A stretch of DNA of 64,000 bases, from positions 62,001 to 126,000 of the forward strand of contig NZ_JAKEVM010000001.1 of assembly GCF_022398475.1 (NCBI RefSeq), in the 5' to 3' direction. The notes below the pieces were generated by a model that saw only the letters and a list, made by a program, of their open reading frames with translations, did no database searches and was not told the DNA's origin. This DNA comes from Pseudoalteromonas shioyasakiensis. GTDB taxonomy: Bacteria > Pseudomonadota > Gammaproteobacteria > Enterobacterales > Alteromonadaceae. Positions 45,074 through 55,198 of the stretch are shown in pieces. Each line of letters opens with the position of its first letter. Position 1 is the stretch's first letter. Position numbers and translations under genes: made by a program.

Positions 45074-47557
45074 ATGTCAAAACAGGATCCCAATCTCAGT
45101 CGAGAACAAGAAAAGTACGAAAACCCCGTCCCTAGCCGTGAGTTTATACTTACTCATTTAGAATCTCGCGCCAAACCAGCAAACTTCACACAACTTTGTG
45201 ACGAATTACATGTGAATGATACAGAGCGTCAAATTGCGTTCAAACGTCGTTTACGTGCTATGGAACGCGATGGTCAACTGTATTTCAATAAGTTTAAATG
45301 CTACGCATTGATTGATGAATCTGGGCTAGTTAAAGGCAAGGTCATTGGTCATCGTGACGGATTCGGCTTTTTAGAAGTTGAAGGTGAGAGTAAAGATTGG
45401 TTTATCGCAAAGCACCAAATGAATATGGTGTTGCACGGTGACATTGTGCTTGCTAAAGGCAATCGCAAAGGCTCAAGTGGCAAATGCGATGCACGCATCA
45501 TTAAGGTATTAACCAATGAACGTGCACCGATTGTTGGCCGCTATTTTGTTGAGCATGGTATTGCTGTTGTTGTGGCTGAAGACCCACGCATAACGCAAGA
45601 TATTATGATACTACCGGGTAGTGAAAATGGCGCGCGCCACAACCAAATGGTGCAGGTGCAAATTACCCAAAACCCAAGCCGACATATGAATGCGGTAGGC
45701 AAAGTCACTGAGGTACTGGGTGAGCACTTAGCACCGGGTATGGAAATTGAAGTTGCACTACGCAATCACGATATTCCTCACGTTTGGCCAGAAGCGGTTG
45801 AAAAGCAAGTTGCTCATTTAGGTGAGTTTGTTGATGAACAAGCAAAGCAAGGTCGCGTTGATTTACGTGACTTACCGCTAGTTACAATCGACGGTGAAGA
45901 TGCCCGAGACTTTGACGATGCCGTTTATTGTGAGCGCAAACCATCAGGTGGTTGGCGTTTATGGGTGGCTATTGCCGATGTGTCGCACTACGTAGGAATG
46001 AACACGCCTCTGAATAAAGAAGCGATTGAACGTGGTAACTCAGTATACTTCCCTGAGCAAGTTATTCCGATGCTGCCAAAAGTGCTATCGAATGGCTTGT
46101 GCTCATTGAACCCAGAAGTTGACCGTTTATGTATGGTTGCTGAGATGACGGTGTCAGAAGCGGGTAAGTTGTCTGGGTATAAATTTTACGAAGCGGTGAT
46201 GAATTCACACGCTCGTTTTACCTACACCAAAGTGAATGCGATTTTACAAGGCGATGAAAAGCTACGTGAAGAGTACGCTAAAATGGTGCCACATTTAACT
46301 GACTTACAGCAAATGTACATGGCACTTAAAGCTGCTCGCCAAGAGCGTGGTGCGATTGAGTTTGAAACCTTAGAAACGCGCTTTGTGTTTAATGCACATC
46401 GTAAGATTGAATCAATTGTGCCTGTGGTTCGCAATGATGCGCACAAACTTATCGAAGAGTGCATGATTTTAGCGAACGTATCGGCAGCCCGATTATTAGA
46501 AAAGCACGAGGCGAGTGCGCTTTATCGTGTGCATGATGAGCCTGATGCCGAAAAGCTTGGTTTCTTCAGAAACTTTTTATCAGAGCTTGGTATCGAAACT
46601 GCGATTTCTGATGAGCCAACACCAAAAGAAATAACCCAAGTGTTAGCTAAATTAGGCGACCGCCCAGAAGCTGAGCTTATTCAAACCATGTTGCTCCGTT
46701 CAATGAAGCAAGCGGTTTATCAGCCAGATAACATTGGCCACTTTGGTTTAGCTTTACCAGCCTATGCCCACTTTACATCGCCAATTCGTCGTTACCCTGA
46801 TTTAGTGGTGCACCGTGCAATTAAAGCGGTACTTAAAGCGCAAGGTCAGCAAACATCGGGTGAGTATGCCTACACTGATGACGAAGTTGATATTTTAGGT
46901 GAGCAGTGTTCAACCACTGAACGCCGTGCTGATGATGCGACTCGCGAAGTAGCAGATTGGCTGAAATGTGAATTTATGCAAGACCATGTTGGTGACGAAT
47001 TTGGTGGGGTGATCTCATCGGTAACTAACTTTGGTTTATTTGTACGCTTAGACGATTTACAAATCGACGGCATGATCCATGTAACTAACCTGGGCAATGA
47101 GTACTTCCATTACGATGGTGCTAAGCATTGCTTGATTGGTGAACAAACTCACACTGTTTATCGTTTAGGCGATAAACTAACGGTTCAGGTGTCATCTGTC
47201 AGTCTTGACGAGCGACGCATAAACTTAGTGTTAGCAGGTGAAGCGCAACAAGACCGTTATGCGCGTCGTCGTGGCCGTAGTGCCCCTGCAAAACCAAGTG
47301 TTCGTGCCCAGCTTAAAGCAGGTAAAATTCCTGGTAAAAAAGCGCAGTCAGGCAGCTTTGAGGCAAAATCAGGCGACAAAGAGAATGAAAAACGTGGCAA
47401 GTCTTCATCTTCTAAAGGGCGTAAAAAGCCTAATAGTAAACAAGCTGATGCTGTAAAAGCTGGCAAAAAGAAGAGTAAGAAAAAAGCCACCAAAAAGGCA
47501 AAAAGACCGGGTAAGAATGCCCGTAAACGTAATGGCCGAGGAGCAAATAATACGTGA
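45074..47557 (+). CDS. rnr: Ribonuclease R
   Basis: The 827-residue 3'-5' exoribonuclease degrades structured RNA. Visible are an N-terminal winged-helix-like RNase R leader, cold-shock/CSD domains (about 80-230), the RNB catalytic domain with [15 protein letters not shown] (metal Asp residues near 275-285), and a C-terminal S1 domain ([15 protein letters not shown], about 640-725). The last 100 residues are extremely Lys-rich. It overlaps rlmB by 4 nt, the arrangement found in many gammaproteobacteria. Confidence 0.96.
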   Translation: MSKQDPNLSREQEKYENPVPSREFILTHLESRAKPANFTQLCDELHVNDTERQIAFKRRLRAMERDGQLYFNKFKCYALIDESGLVKGKVIGHRDGFGFLEVEGESKDWFIAKHQMNMVLHGDIVLAKGNRKGSSGKCDARIIKVLTNERAPIVGRYFVEHGIAVVVAEDPRITQDIMILPGSENGARHNQMVQVQITQNPSRHMNAVGKVTEVLGEHLAPGMEIEVALRNHDIPHVWPEAVEKQVAHLGEFVDEQAKQGRVDLRDLPLVTIDGEDARDFDDAVYCERKPSGGWRLWVAIADVSHYVGMNTPLNKEAIERGNSVYFPEQVIPMLPKVLSNGLCSLNPEVDRLCMVAEMTVSEAGKLSGYKFYEAVMNSHARFTYTKVNAILQGDEKLREEYAKMVPHLTDLQQMYMALKAARQERGAIEFETLETRFVFNAHRKIESIVPVVRNDAHKLIEECMILANVSAARLLEKHEASALYRVHDEPDAEKLGFFRNFLSELGIETAISDEPTPKEITQVLAKLGDRPEAELIQTMLLRSMKQAVYQPDNIGHFGLALPAYAHFTSPIRRYPDLVVHRAIKAVLKAQGQQTSGEYAYTDDEVDILGEQCSTTERRADDATREVADWLKCEFMQDHVGDEFGGVISSVTNFGLFVRLDDLQIDGMIHVTNLGNEYFHYDGAKHCLIGEQTHTVYRLGDKLTVQVSSVSLDERRINLVLAGEAQQDRYARRRGRSAPAKPSVRAQLKAGKIPGKKAQSGSFEAKSGDKENEKRGKSSSSKGRKKPNSKQADAVKAGKKKSKKKATKKAKRPGKNARKRNGRGANNT

Positions 47558-48300
47558 GTAATGAATTAATTTTTGGTTTTCACTCAGTTGAAGCAATATT
47601 AGCAAAAGAGCCTGAGCGCTTTTTAGAAATATACGCTTTAAAAGGGCGTGAAGATAAACGTTTAAACCCGGTTATTGACCAAGCACGTAAATTCGGTATT
47701 TCTGTACAATTTATGCAGCGTAAAGCGCTTGATAATAAAGCAAATGGTGAGCAGCACCAAGGGATTATCGCTAATGTAAAAGCGGCGCGCATGTATAACG
47801 AAAAAGATCTAGATGAGATCATTGCCCGTGAAGAAACGCCTTTCTTACTGGTACTTGATGGTATTACTGATCCACATAACTTAGGTGCCTGTTTACGTAG
47901 TGCAGATGCTGCGGGCGTGCACGCGATTATCGTTCCTAAAGATAAGTCTGCAAAACTGAACGGCACAGCGCGCAAAGTAGCATGCGGTGCAGCAGAAACA
48001 GTGCCATTAGTTCAAGTAACCAATCTTGCGCGTACGTTGCGTGAAATTAAAGATGCTGGCGTTTGGGTTGTCGGCACTGCCGGTGAAACAGATACTGAGT
48101 TATTTGATGCAAACCTAACAGGGCCAATGGCTATTGTTATGGGTGCTGAAGGGGATGGTATGCGCCGCCTTACTCGTGAGCATTGTGATTTATTAGTTAA
48201 AATCCCAATGGCTGGTTCGGTATCTAGTTTAAATGTGTCAGTTGCGACCGGTATTTGTTTATTTGAAGTGTTACGTCAGCGTAATGCAACGCAAATCTAA
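47554..48300 (+). CDS. rlmB: 23S rRNA (guanosine2251-2'-O)-methyltransferase RlmB
   Basis: The 248-residue SpoU/TrmH-family knotted methyltransferase contains the three SPOUT motifs: [35 protein letters not shown], and [15 protein letters not shown]. Its N-terminal 75 residues form the RNA-binding domain ([10 protein letters not shown]). It is translationally coupled to rnr by ATGA overlap and ends at a strong terminator. Confidence 0.95.
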   Translation: MSNELIFGFHSVEAILAKEPERFLEIYALKGREDKRLNPVIDQARKFGISVQFMQRKALDNKANGEQHQGIIANVKAARMYNEKDLDEIIAREETPFLLVLDGITDPHNLGACLRSADAAGVHAIIVPKDKSAKLNGTARKVACGAAETVPLVQVTNLARTLREIKDAGVWVVGTAGETDTELFDANLTGPMAIVMGAEGDGMRRLTREHCDLLVKIPMAGSVSSLNVSVATGICLFEVLRQRNATQI

Positions 48301-48321
48301 CTACCGCGAAAATTTCAGACA

Positions 48322-48353
48322 CAAAAAAAGCCGATGTAACATCGGCTTTTTTG
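48322..48353. terminator. Bidirectional intrinsic terminator after rlmB
   Basis: AAAAAAAGCCGATGT and ACATCGGCTTTTTT form a long stem with a very small loop, flanked by A-run and T-run. It serves the convergent rlmB and ppaC genes. Confidence 0.93.
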
Positions 48354-48369
48354 TATCTAACAGTTCTGA

Positions 48370-49296
48370 TTAGATTTTTGCAAAAGCGTCTTGTAGTGGT
48401 GGTACTACTTGCTTCTTACGGCTTAATACGCCATCTAACCATACGCGACCGTCTTCTGATTTAACATCATAGGCAGCTTCGATTACTGATACGTCATCAG
48501 ACGCAATTAGCATTTCAGAGCCTTCTTTCATGATATCGGTTAACAGGAGTAATACTGAGTGGCGACCGCCTTCTTCTTTAAGCTTTGCGATGTCAGCTTC
48601 AAGGTCTGCTTTGATCTCATCAAATACAGCAAGGTCGATAACTTCTAGCTGGCCAATACCTACTAGCTTACCGTTCATGTTGAAGTCTTTGAAATCACGC
48701 ATTACTAAATCACGTGCAGGGGTGCCATCAACTGCTGATTTAACCTTGAACATTTCCATGCCAAGTTCTTTGAAATCTTCTATGCCAGCGATTTCAGCAA
48801 GTGCTTCAACACATTTGATATCAGCTGTTGTACACGTTGGTGATTTAAAGATTACAGTGTCGCTTAAGATAGCGCATAACATGATGCCTGCGATATCTTT
48901 TGGAATCTCTACGTTGTAGAAGTCATACATCATTTTGATGATAGTGTTTGAACAACCCACTGGGCGGATCCAACACTCAAGTGGTGTTGATGATGTCAAG
49001 TCGCCTAGTTTGTGGTGATCAACAACACCTACAACACGCGCTTCATCGATGTCATCAGGTGCTTGTGTTTTTTCTGTGTGGTCAACGATATAAACGTCTT
49101 CGCCTGCGTAGCTAAGTTTTAGCTCAGGTGCTTCGAAACCGAATTTATCTAGGATAAATTGTGTTTCAGGTGATACTTCACCTAAACGCGTCGGGATCGC
49201 AGGTTCATTGATCTGGTTTTTTAAGTATGCAAGCGCAATTGCACCACAAATTGAATCTGAATCAGGGATCTTATGACCCACTACATACATTGACAT
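48370..49296 (-). CDS. ppaC: Manganese-dependent inorganic pyrophosphatase (family II)
   Basis: The 308-residue DHH-family enzyme hydrolyses pyrophosphate. Metal ligands are seen in VGHKIPDSDSICGAIA (His8, Asp12, Asp14), VDHTEK, and GVVDHHKLGD (the DHH motif near residues 96-98). The C-terminal DHHA2 domain ends with the substrate-binding SRKKQVVPPL. The start may be Met1 or Met3. This class is commoner in Firmicutes but is known in Vibrio and Pseudoalteromonas relatives. It is monocistronic. Confidence 0.92.
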   Translation of the reverse strand: MSMYVVGHKIPDSDSICGAIALAYLKNQINEPAIPTRLGEVSPETQFILDKFGFEAPELKLSYAGEDVYIVDHTEKTQAPDDIDEARVVGVVDHHKLGDLTSSTPLECWIRPVGCSNTIIKMMYDFYNVEIPKDIAGIMLCAILSDTVIFKSPTCTTADIKCVEALAEIAGIEDFKELGMEMFKVKSAVDGTPARDLVMRDFKDFNMNGKLVGIGQLEVIDLAVFDEIKADLEADIAKLKEEGGRHSVLLLLTDIMKEGSEMLIASDDVSVIEAAYDVKSEDGRVWLDGVLSRKKQVVPPLQDAFAKI

Positions 49297-49447
49297 TGAC
49301 GGAACTCCTTTAAATTTGGCGGATATTTTAGCAAAGTATCGACAGATTGATACATAACAGACATGAAATTTTGTTGATCAATTACAACTGCCAATTAATG
49401 TCCTTTTTGGTTACACTTTAAGATATTGAAAACTGAGGAAGATACTG

Positions 49448-49939
49448 ATGCGCTTGAGCCGAAAAGCATGGAATAATGTGGTGATTATTTCGATGCTATT
49501 GATGATTTTTTTCTTCAATGGCCTACATAAAAAGCTCAATACACAGCCCGTTGAAGAAGGAGTACAAGCATTACTCCCAGAACAAAGCTTTATTTTGGCG
49601 ATGGCATTTCCAGAATTAAAAATCGAGCGTATCGGCACCTCTTGGCGTAGCCAATCACTGCAAGAAACCACATGGCAAGGCGATGAGCAGCAGCTCGAAC
49701 AACTTGTTGAACTTTGGCAACATCAAAGACTGACTATTGCCAGTCTCCCTGTTAGTAAAATTTCACAGACATCGGCTGATTATGTTGCCTCCGTGTGGCT
49801 AGCCGGGGAGCAGTTGCCAGCGGTGTATCAGTTGTACAACATAGATCAGCAATACTATTTATTAGATAAGCGGTTACAACGAGTATTTGAGCTTGAACAA
49901 GCTGATGCTGCTAAGTTATTTCCGTTATACCCGTTTTAA
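49448..49939 (+). CDS. Small membrane-anchored hypothetical protein upstream of mutM
   Basis: The 163-residue protein has a basic N-terminus, one membrane helix (about 10-25, [16 protein letters not shown]), then an extracytoplasmic domain of about 135 residues rich in Gln, Leu and aromatic residues. The layout recalls small DUF4340-like anchored proteins, but no motif is diagnostic. It ends 11 bp before mutM, so the two are cotranscribed. Function unknown. Confidence 0.7.
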   Translation: MRLSRKAWNNVVIISMLLMIFFFNGLHKKLNTQPVEEGVQALLPEQSFILAMAFPELKIERIGTSWRSQSLQETTWQGDEQQLEQLVELWQHQRLTIASLPVSKISQTSADYVASVWLAGEQLPAVYQLYNIDQQYYLLDKRLQRVFELEQADAAKLFPLYPF

Positions 49940-49950
49940 GAGAGTCACAG

Positions 49951-50760
49951 ATGCCTGAATTACCAGAAGTTGAAGTTAGCCGTTTGGGAATAACGCCGCA
50001 TGTGCTTAACCAAACAGTGACCAAAGTAAATATTCATAACGCTAGTATGCGTTGGCCTGTGCCTGATGATGTATATCAATTACAAGGACTTAAAGTTACT
50101 TCAGTGGAGCGTAGAGCAAAATATTTATTACTCGGTTGTGAGCTGGGTAGTGTTATTTTGCACTTAGGAATGTCGGGCAATTTACGAGTTGTGAGCGCAG
50201 ATGAGCCATTAAAAAAGCACGACCATATCGAATTTATTTTAGCCTCAGGTAAAGCGCTAAGACTCAACGACGCGCGTCGCTTTGGTGCCTGCTTATGGCA
50301 AGCACCAGGCGAATGTCATACCTTGCTAACCAAGCTTGGACCGGAGCCTCTTACCGATGAGTTTGCTGCAAAGCGTGTTTACGAACAGTCTAGAAATAAA
50401 AAAGTACCAATTAAACAGTTTATTATGGATAACGCTGTGGTAGTTGGTGTAGGTAATATCTATGCTAATGAGTCGTTATTTAAGGCCGGAATTCACCCGA
50501 AACGAGAAGCCGGCAAGGTGTCTTTAAAGCGTTATCAGCAATTAGTGCCTATTATTAAAGAAACACTTGCTGCGGCTATCACGCAAGGCGGCACAACATT
50601 AAAAGATTTTGCTCAAAGTGATGGTAAGCCCGGTTATTTTGCCCAGCAATTACTAGTTTATGGTCGCAAAGGTGAGCCATGTGTAACGTGTAAAGAGCCA
50701 TTAAAAGAAATTAGATTAGGGCAAAGAAGCACTGTGTACTGCTCTAATTGTCAAAAATAA
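49951..50760 (+). CDS. mutM: Formamidopyrimidine-DNA glycosylase
   Basis: The 269-residue bifunctional DNA glycosylase removes 8-oxoguanine and Fapy lesions. The N-terminal catalytic [10 protein letters not shown] is intact (Pro2 nucleophile, Glu3). [13 protein letters not shown] is the helix-two-turn-helix region, and the C-terminal zinc finger shows CVTCKEPL and YCSNCQ. The length matches E. coli MutM. The upstream small anchored-protein gene is probably in the same operon. Confidence 0.96.
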   Translation: MPELPEVEVSRLGITPHVLNQTVTKVNIHNASMRWPVPDDVYQLQGLKVTSVERRAKYLLLGCELGSVILHLGMSGNLRVVSADEPLKKHDHIEFILASGKALRLNDARRFGACLWQAPGECHTLLTKLGPEPLTDEFAAKRVYEQSRNKKVPIKQFIMDNAVVVGVGNIYANESLFKAGIHPKREAGKVSLKRYQQLVPIIKETLAAAITQGGTTLKDFAQSDGKPGYFAQQLLVYGRKGEPCVTCKEPLKEIRLGQRSTVYCSNCQK

Positions 50761-50834
50761 CAAAGAATCCCTCATCTATGTAGTATTGCAACAGATAGCA
50801 AGATAGAGACAGGCTTAAGGAATGAGAAGGTTGT

Positions 50835-52061
50835 ATGCTATTAAACAAATACGTCATAGGGTGCGTGTGCTTAGCGGCACTGGTGGGTTGTTCTAAAGAG
50901 CAACCTCAAGTTATCGTTGAGGAAGTGGTTACCGCTGAGGTTAAGCAGTTTGATGTGCCGCTGTATGGGAATTACGTGGCGCGTACAGACGCTTCACTTG
51001 ATGTTGAAGTACGCGCACGGATCACCGGCTTTGTACAAAGTGTTGAATTTGTTGAAGGTAGTTGGGTAAACGAAGGTGATTTACTCTACACTATTGATGA
51101 TAGACCCTACCGAGCTAAGCTTAATCGCGTTAAAGCCGCACTACAAAAAGACCAAGCAGCGCTGGCAAAAGCAAAGCGCGATGTTACTCGTTTAAAACCC
51201 CTCTACGAGCAAGATGCAGCAAGTCAGCTCGACTACGACAATGCAATTTCTATTCAAGAGCAAGCGCAAGCGTCATTATCAGCAACCCAAGCAGAACTTG
51301 AAGAAACCAAGCTCGATTTAGAATATACCCGTATTACGGCGCCAATTAGTGGCATGGTTGGTAGCTCTGAAGCCGATCTCGGTGCTTTGGTCGGCAGTAA
51401 TGGTATTTCACTCCTTACTACCATTCAGCAAATAGACCCTATTTTCGTTAATTTTAATATGTCGGCACTTGATTATTTGAATGCCAAGCGGCGTATGACC
51501 AGCATGATGGAGCAGCTACAAGCCGAGCAACAAGGCAAGGCGCTAGAAGGCTTTGTACGTATTTCTTTGCCTGATGGCAGTGAGTATCGATATTGGGGTG
51601 ATGTGAGTTTCACCGACCCTAAAATTAGCCCGAAAACGGGCACCTTTAAAGTAAGAGCAAAGCTGCCTAACCCTAATAGTGAGCTATTACCTGGGCAATA
51701 TACAAAAGCACGGATTAAATTAGCTGAGTTGAAAAATGCCATTGTTGTCCCTGAGGAAGCTACCCAAGTGGAGCAGGGTGGTATTTATGTAATGGTGGTA
51801 CTTGATTCAGGTGAGATAGAGCGGCGCTTTATTGTTGTTGAGCATTACGGTGAACAAGGAATTGTTGCTAGCGGTGGCTTGAGTGCGGGTGAGCAAGTGG
51901 TGGTGAAAGGTTTGCATCGCATTCGTCATGGTCAGCAAGTAAAAGCGATTTCGTTAGCCGAGTTTGAAAAACGCCGATTAACGCCAAACACGGGCACTAC
52001 TCCACTGGCGCCAGATAAACCAAGCAAACAAGATGATGAAAAAAATCAGCAGGGAGCTTAG
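50835..52061 (+). CDS. RND efflux periplasmic adaptor (membrane fusion lipoprotein)
   Basis: The 408-residue AcrA/MexA-like protein has a lipobox (LAALVGCSK, Cys19), so it is anchored to the inner membrane by lipid. A lipoyl/barrel-sandwich domain is split around an alpha-hairpin (residues 95-160, Ala/Gln/Lys-rich coiled coil). A beta-barrel (FVNFNMSALDYL) and a membrane-proximal domain follow. The last 30 residues are charged and Pro-rich. It is the first of a three-gene efflux operon, two bases before the pump gene. Confidence 0.92.
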   Translation: MLLNKYVIGCVCLAALVGCSKEQPQVIVEEVVTAEVKQFDVPLYGNYVARTDASLDVEVRARITGFVQSVEFVEGSWVNEGDLLYTIDDRPYRAKLNRVKAALQKDQAALAKAKRDVTRLKPLYEQDAASQLDYDNAISIQEQAQASLSATQAELEETKLDLEYTRITAPISGMVGSSEADLGALVGSNGISLLTTIQQIDPIFVNFNMSALDYLNAKRRMTSMMEQLQAEQQGKALEGFVRISLPDGSEYRYWGDVSFTDPKISPKTGTFKVRAKLPNPNSELLPGQYTKARIKLAELKNAIVVPEEATQVEQGGIYVMVVLDSGEIERRFIVVEHYGEQGIVASGGLSAGEQVVVKGLHRIRHGQQVKAISLAEFEKRRLTPNTGTTPLAPDKPSKQDDEKNQQGA

Positions 52062-52063
52062 CT

Positions 52064-55000
52064 ATGTTTTCGCATTTTTTTATCAAGCGTCCAGTGTTTG
52101 CTATCGTTATTTCGTTAGTTATTTTACTCACAGGCTTGGTCTCGCTCTTTACCCTACCCATTGATCAATACCCAGATATTGCTCCGCCGTCGGTTAAAGT
52201 GTCTGCTTCATTCCCCGGCGCAACGGCAGAGACCGCATCTGAGTCGGTAGCCATTCCTCTTGAACAAGAATTAAATGGCACGCCGAATATGTTGTATATG
52301 GAGTCAAAGGCAACTAACTCTGGCAGTGTTGGGATCACACTCACCTTTGATGTTGGCACCGACCCAGATCTCGCCCTTGTCGATGTACAGAACACCGCAA
52401 GCCAAGCAGGCAGTAATTTACCTGTTGATGTGCAAACTGAAGGGGTGAATGTATCTAATGAAAGTTCCGTTGAGCTTTTAAAACTGGCACTGACCTCTGA
52501 TGACCCACGCTATGACGAAATCTATTTGAGTAACTACGCTAGCATCAATGTAGAGGCGGCTTTAAAGCGTGTTCCGGGGGTTGGCAAAGTGCGAAACACC
52601 GGCTCGCGTTCATATGCTATGCGGGTCTGGTTAAAGCCTGATATTTTAGCGGGTTACGAGTTAACCGTGAATGATGTGACCGCAGCAATCAAAGCGCAAA
52701 ATAAAGAGGCAGCTGCTGGGGAGATTGGCGCTCAGCCAATGAGCGATGCAATTAAGCTTAACTTTCCGGTACGAGCACAAGGTCGGCTTAATAAGGTGGG
52801 TGAGTTTAATAGTATTATGCTGCGAGTTAACAGTGATGGCTCGATGATCCGTTTGCGAGATGTTGCAAGGGTTGAGTTGGCGTCGTCAGCGTACACTTTA
52901 AATTCAAAACTAAATGAACAGCCCGCCACTATTTTGCAGGTTTATATGTTACCAGGCTCTAATGCATTAGCGGTTACTGAACGTGTTAAGGCTGAGATGG
53001 AACGCCTGAGCGCGGCTTTTCCAAAGGGAGTGAAATGGCAGTTATTTTATGATGCCTCTGAGTTCATCAAGCTGTCGATTAATGAGGTGATCAATACCCT
53101 TATTCAAGCGCTTATCTTAGTGATTTTAGTGGTGTATTTATTTTTGCAAAACTGGCGAACAACTTTAATACCCGCTTTAGCTGTGCCGGTGTCAATAGTG
53201 GGTACCTTTATCGCCTTGGCTGCATTTGGATTTACCATCAACAATGTCAGTTTATTGGCTATGGTATTGGCAATCGGCATCGTCGTTGATGATGCGATTG
53301 TTGTAGTCGAAAGTGTTGAGCGACTGATCAATGAGCAAAATATGGAGGTAGTTGCTGCTACTAAGCAAGCGATGACAGAGCTTTCTGGCGCCATAGTGGC
53401 AACCTCTTTAGTACTGGCAGCGGTGTTTGTTCCAGTGTCTTTTTTAGCCGGTATTACGGGCATTATGTACCGAGAATTTGCGATTTCAATTACCGTTGCG
53501 GTACTCATTTCGACCCTAGTTGCGTTAACCTTGAGCCCTGCTTTATGTGCGATTTTCTTAAAACCTAGCCTCCCATCAAACAATAAGATTTTTGTTAAAT
53601 TTAATAACTGGCTTGAAAGTGTTGGCGAAAAATACACTTGGCTTGTAAAGGCATGCTCTGAAAAAGCAAAACGTAGTTATATTGGCTTTTTTATAATGAT
53701 AGGTGGCTGTTACTTTGTGTTTAGCCAATTACCAAATAGCTTTATGCCGCAAGAAGATCAAGGACGCTTTTTTGTTGATATTACCTTGCCAGATGCGGCA
53801 ACGGTCTCACGTACCAATGAGGTGATAAGTAAAGCTAACCAATTTGTTATGAGCCATGCTGGGGTGGCTTATTCATTCACGCTAGCGGGTGAAAACCGCC
53901 GTGCTGGTAGTGCGCAATCACATGGTCAAATGGAGGTGATTTTAAAGCCTTGGCAAGTGCGTGCAGAGCAAGGTTTTACGGTCACAAGTGTGATGAATGA
54001 TATACGTAAGCAGCTCTACGCCATTCCCGATGCTGAATTTAATGTGTTTCAGCCATCGGCTGTGGCGGGGCTTGGTTCGGGCTCTGGTGTTGAGTTTGCG
54101 CTGCAAGAAAAAACAGGGGGCAACTTAACGAGTCTGGTTGAATCGCTCGAGGTACTGCTGGCAAATTTAAATAACCGCCCTGAAGTTGCTAAAGCAAGTA
54201 GCTCACTGCGTGGCTCAGTACCCCAGCTGTTTTTGGAATTAGATAGAGAAAAAGCCATGGCATTAGAGGTGCCGATTGCTGATGTTTACAGCACAATGAA
54301 AGTGCTTACTGGCTCATCAACAATTAATGACTTTAATTTATTTGGTCGCGTTTATCGGGTTAAAGTTCAGGCTGAAGATGAATTTAGGGCACGCCCTGAA
54401 AACCTCAACGAATTTTATGTGCGTTCAAAAAATGGCGCAATGGTGCCATCAAATGTGCTTGCTAAGCTAAATTTAACAACCGGTCCGTCTGCAATAAATC
54501 GCTTTAATATGTTTACCAGTGCCATGGTGAATGTATCGCCAGCTGAAGGTTATGCATCGGGTGATGTAATTAACGTAATTAAAGAAGAAATGGCAAAACT
54601 ACCGCCTAACCTTGGCTATGAATGGACAGGATTAACCTATCAAGAAATTCGCTCATCGGGTCAGCTAAGTATCGCTATCAGCCTTGCTATTGTGTTTGTA
54701 TTTTTATTTTTAGCGGCGCTCTATGAAAGTTGGAGCTTGCCGTTTGCTGTACTACTAATAAGCCCGATTGCCATGTTGGGAGCCTCTGTATTGACCTTAG
54801 TGACGGGGCATGAAAACAATTTATTCTTCCAAGTCGCCTTTATTGCCTTGATCGGCCTTGCGGCAAAGAACTCAATTTTGATTGTTGAGGTGGCAAATCA
54901 GCTTTATCAGGAGGGGATGGATGCTACTGATGCAGCAATAGAAGCCGCCCGTTCTCGCTTTCGGCCTATATTAATGACTGCAGCCTCTTTTGTGCTTGGT

Positions 55001-55198
55001 GTATTGCCGTTAGTACTTGCTTCTGGCCCCGGAGCGGTTGGTCGACAGTCGGTATCTATGCCTATTTTAGGGGGGATGTTACTGGCAAGCTCTATCGGCA
55101 TAATATTAGTGCCGCTGTTTTTTATTACCGCTGCACGCTTTGTAAAAAAACAGCAAACACCGGCCTCTAAAGTAGTAGAGGAGCAAGTCGATGCATAA
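52064..55198 (+). CDS. RND multidrug efflux pump (HAE1/AcrB type)
   Basis: The 1044-residue trimeric antiporter has twelve helices and two large periplasmic loops. The proton-relay residues are intact: tandem Asp near 409-410 in GIVVDDAIVVVESVE and Lys near 935 in GLAAKNSILIVEVAN. FFIKRPVFA is the usual N-terminus. The length is that of AcrB (1049). Drug specificity cannot be read from sequence. It overlaps the outer-membrane channel gene by 8 nt. Confidence 0.95.
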   Translation: MFSHFFIKRPVFAIVISLVILLTGLVSLFTLPIDQYPDIAPPSVKVSASFPGATAETASESVAIPLEQELNGTPNMLYMESKATNSGSVGITLTFDVGTDPDLALVDVQNTASQAGSNLPVDVQTEGVNVSNESSVELLKLALTSDDPRYDEIYLSNYASINVEAALKRVPGVGKVRNTGSRSYAMRVWLKPDILAGYELTVNDVTAAIKAQNKEAAAGEIGAQPMSDAIKLNFPVRAQGRLNKVGEFNSIMLRVNSDGSMIRLRDVARVELASSAYTLNSKLNEQPATILQVYMLPGSNALAVTERVKAEMERLSAAFPKGVKWQLFYDASEFIKLSINEVINTLIQALILVILVVYLFLQNWRTTLIPALAVPVSIVGTFIALAAFGFTINNVSLLAMVLAIGIVVDDAIVVVESVERLINEQNMEVVAATKQAMTELSGAIVATSLVLAAVFVPVSFLAGITGIMYREFAISITVAVLISTLVALTLSPALCAIFLKPSLPSNNKIFVKFNNWLESVGEKYTWLVKACSEKAKRSYIGFFIMIGGCYFVFSQLPNSFMPQEDQGRFFVDITLPDAATVSRTNEVISKANQFVMSHAGVAYSFTLAGENRRAGSAQSHGQMEVILKPWQVRAEQGFTVTSVMNDIRKQLYAIPDAEFNVFQPSAVAGLGSGSGVEFALQEKTGGNLTSLVESLEVLLANLNNRPEVAKASSSLRGSVPQLFLELDREKAMALEVPIADVYSTMKVLTGSSTINDFNLFGRVYRVKVQAEDEFRARPENLNEFYVRSKNGAMVPSNVLAKLNLTTGPSAINRFNMFTSAMVNVSPAEGYASGDVINVIKEEMAKLPPNLGYEWTGLTYQEIRSSGQLSIAISLAIVFVFLFLAALYESWSLPFAVLLISPIAMLGASVLTLVTGHENNLFFQVAFIALIGLAAKNSILIVEVANQLYQEGMDATDAAIEAARSRFRPILMTAASFVLGVLPLVLASGPGAVGRQSVSMPILGGMLLASSIGIILVPLFFITAARFVKKQQTPASKVVEEQVDA

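Noticed and set aside
53104-53637. 177-codon frame antisense to the RND pump
   Set aside because: Ser/Thr/Ile-rich shadow of a membrane-helix region of the pump.
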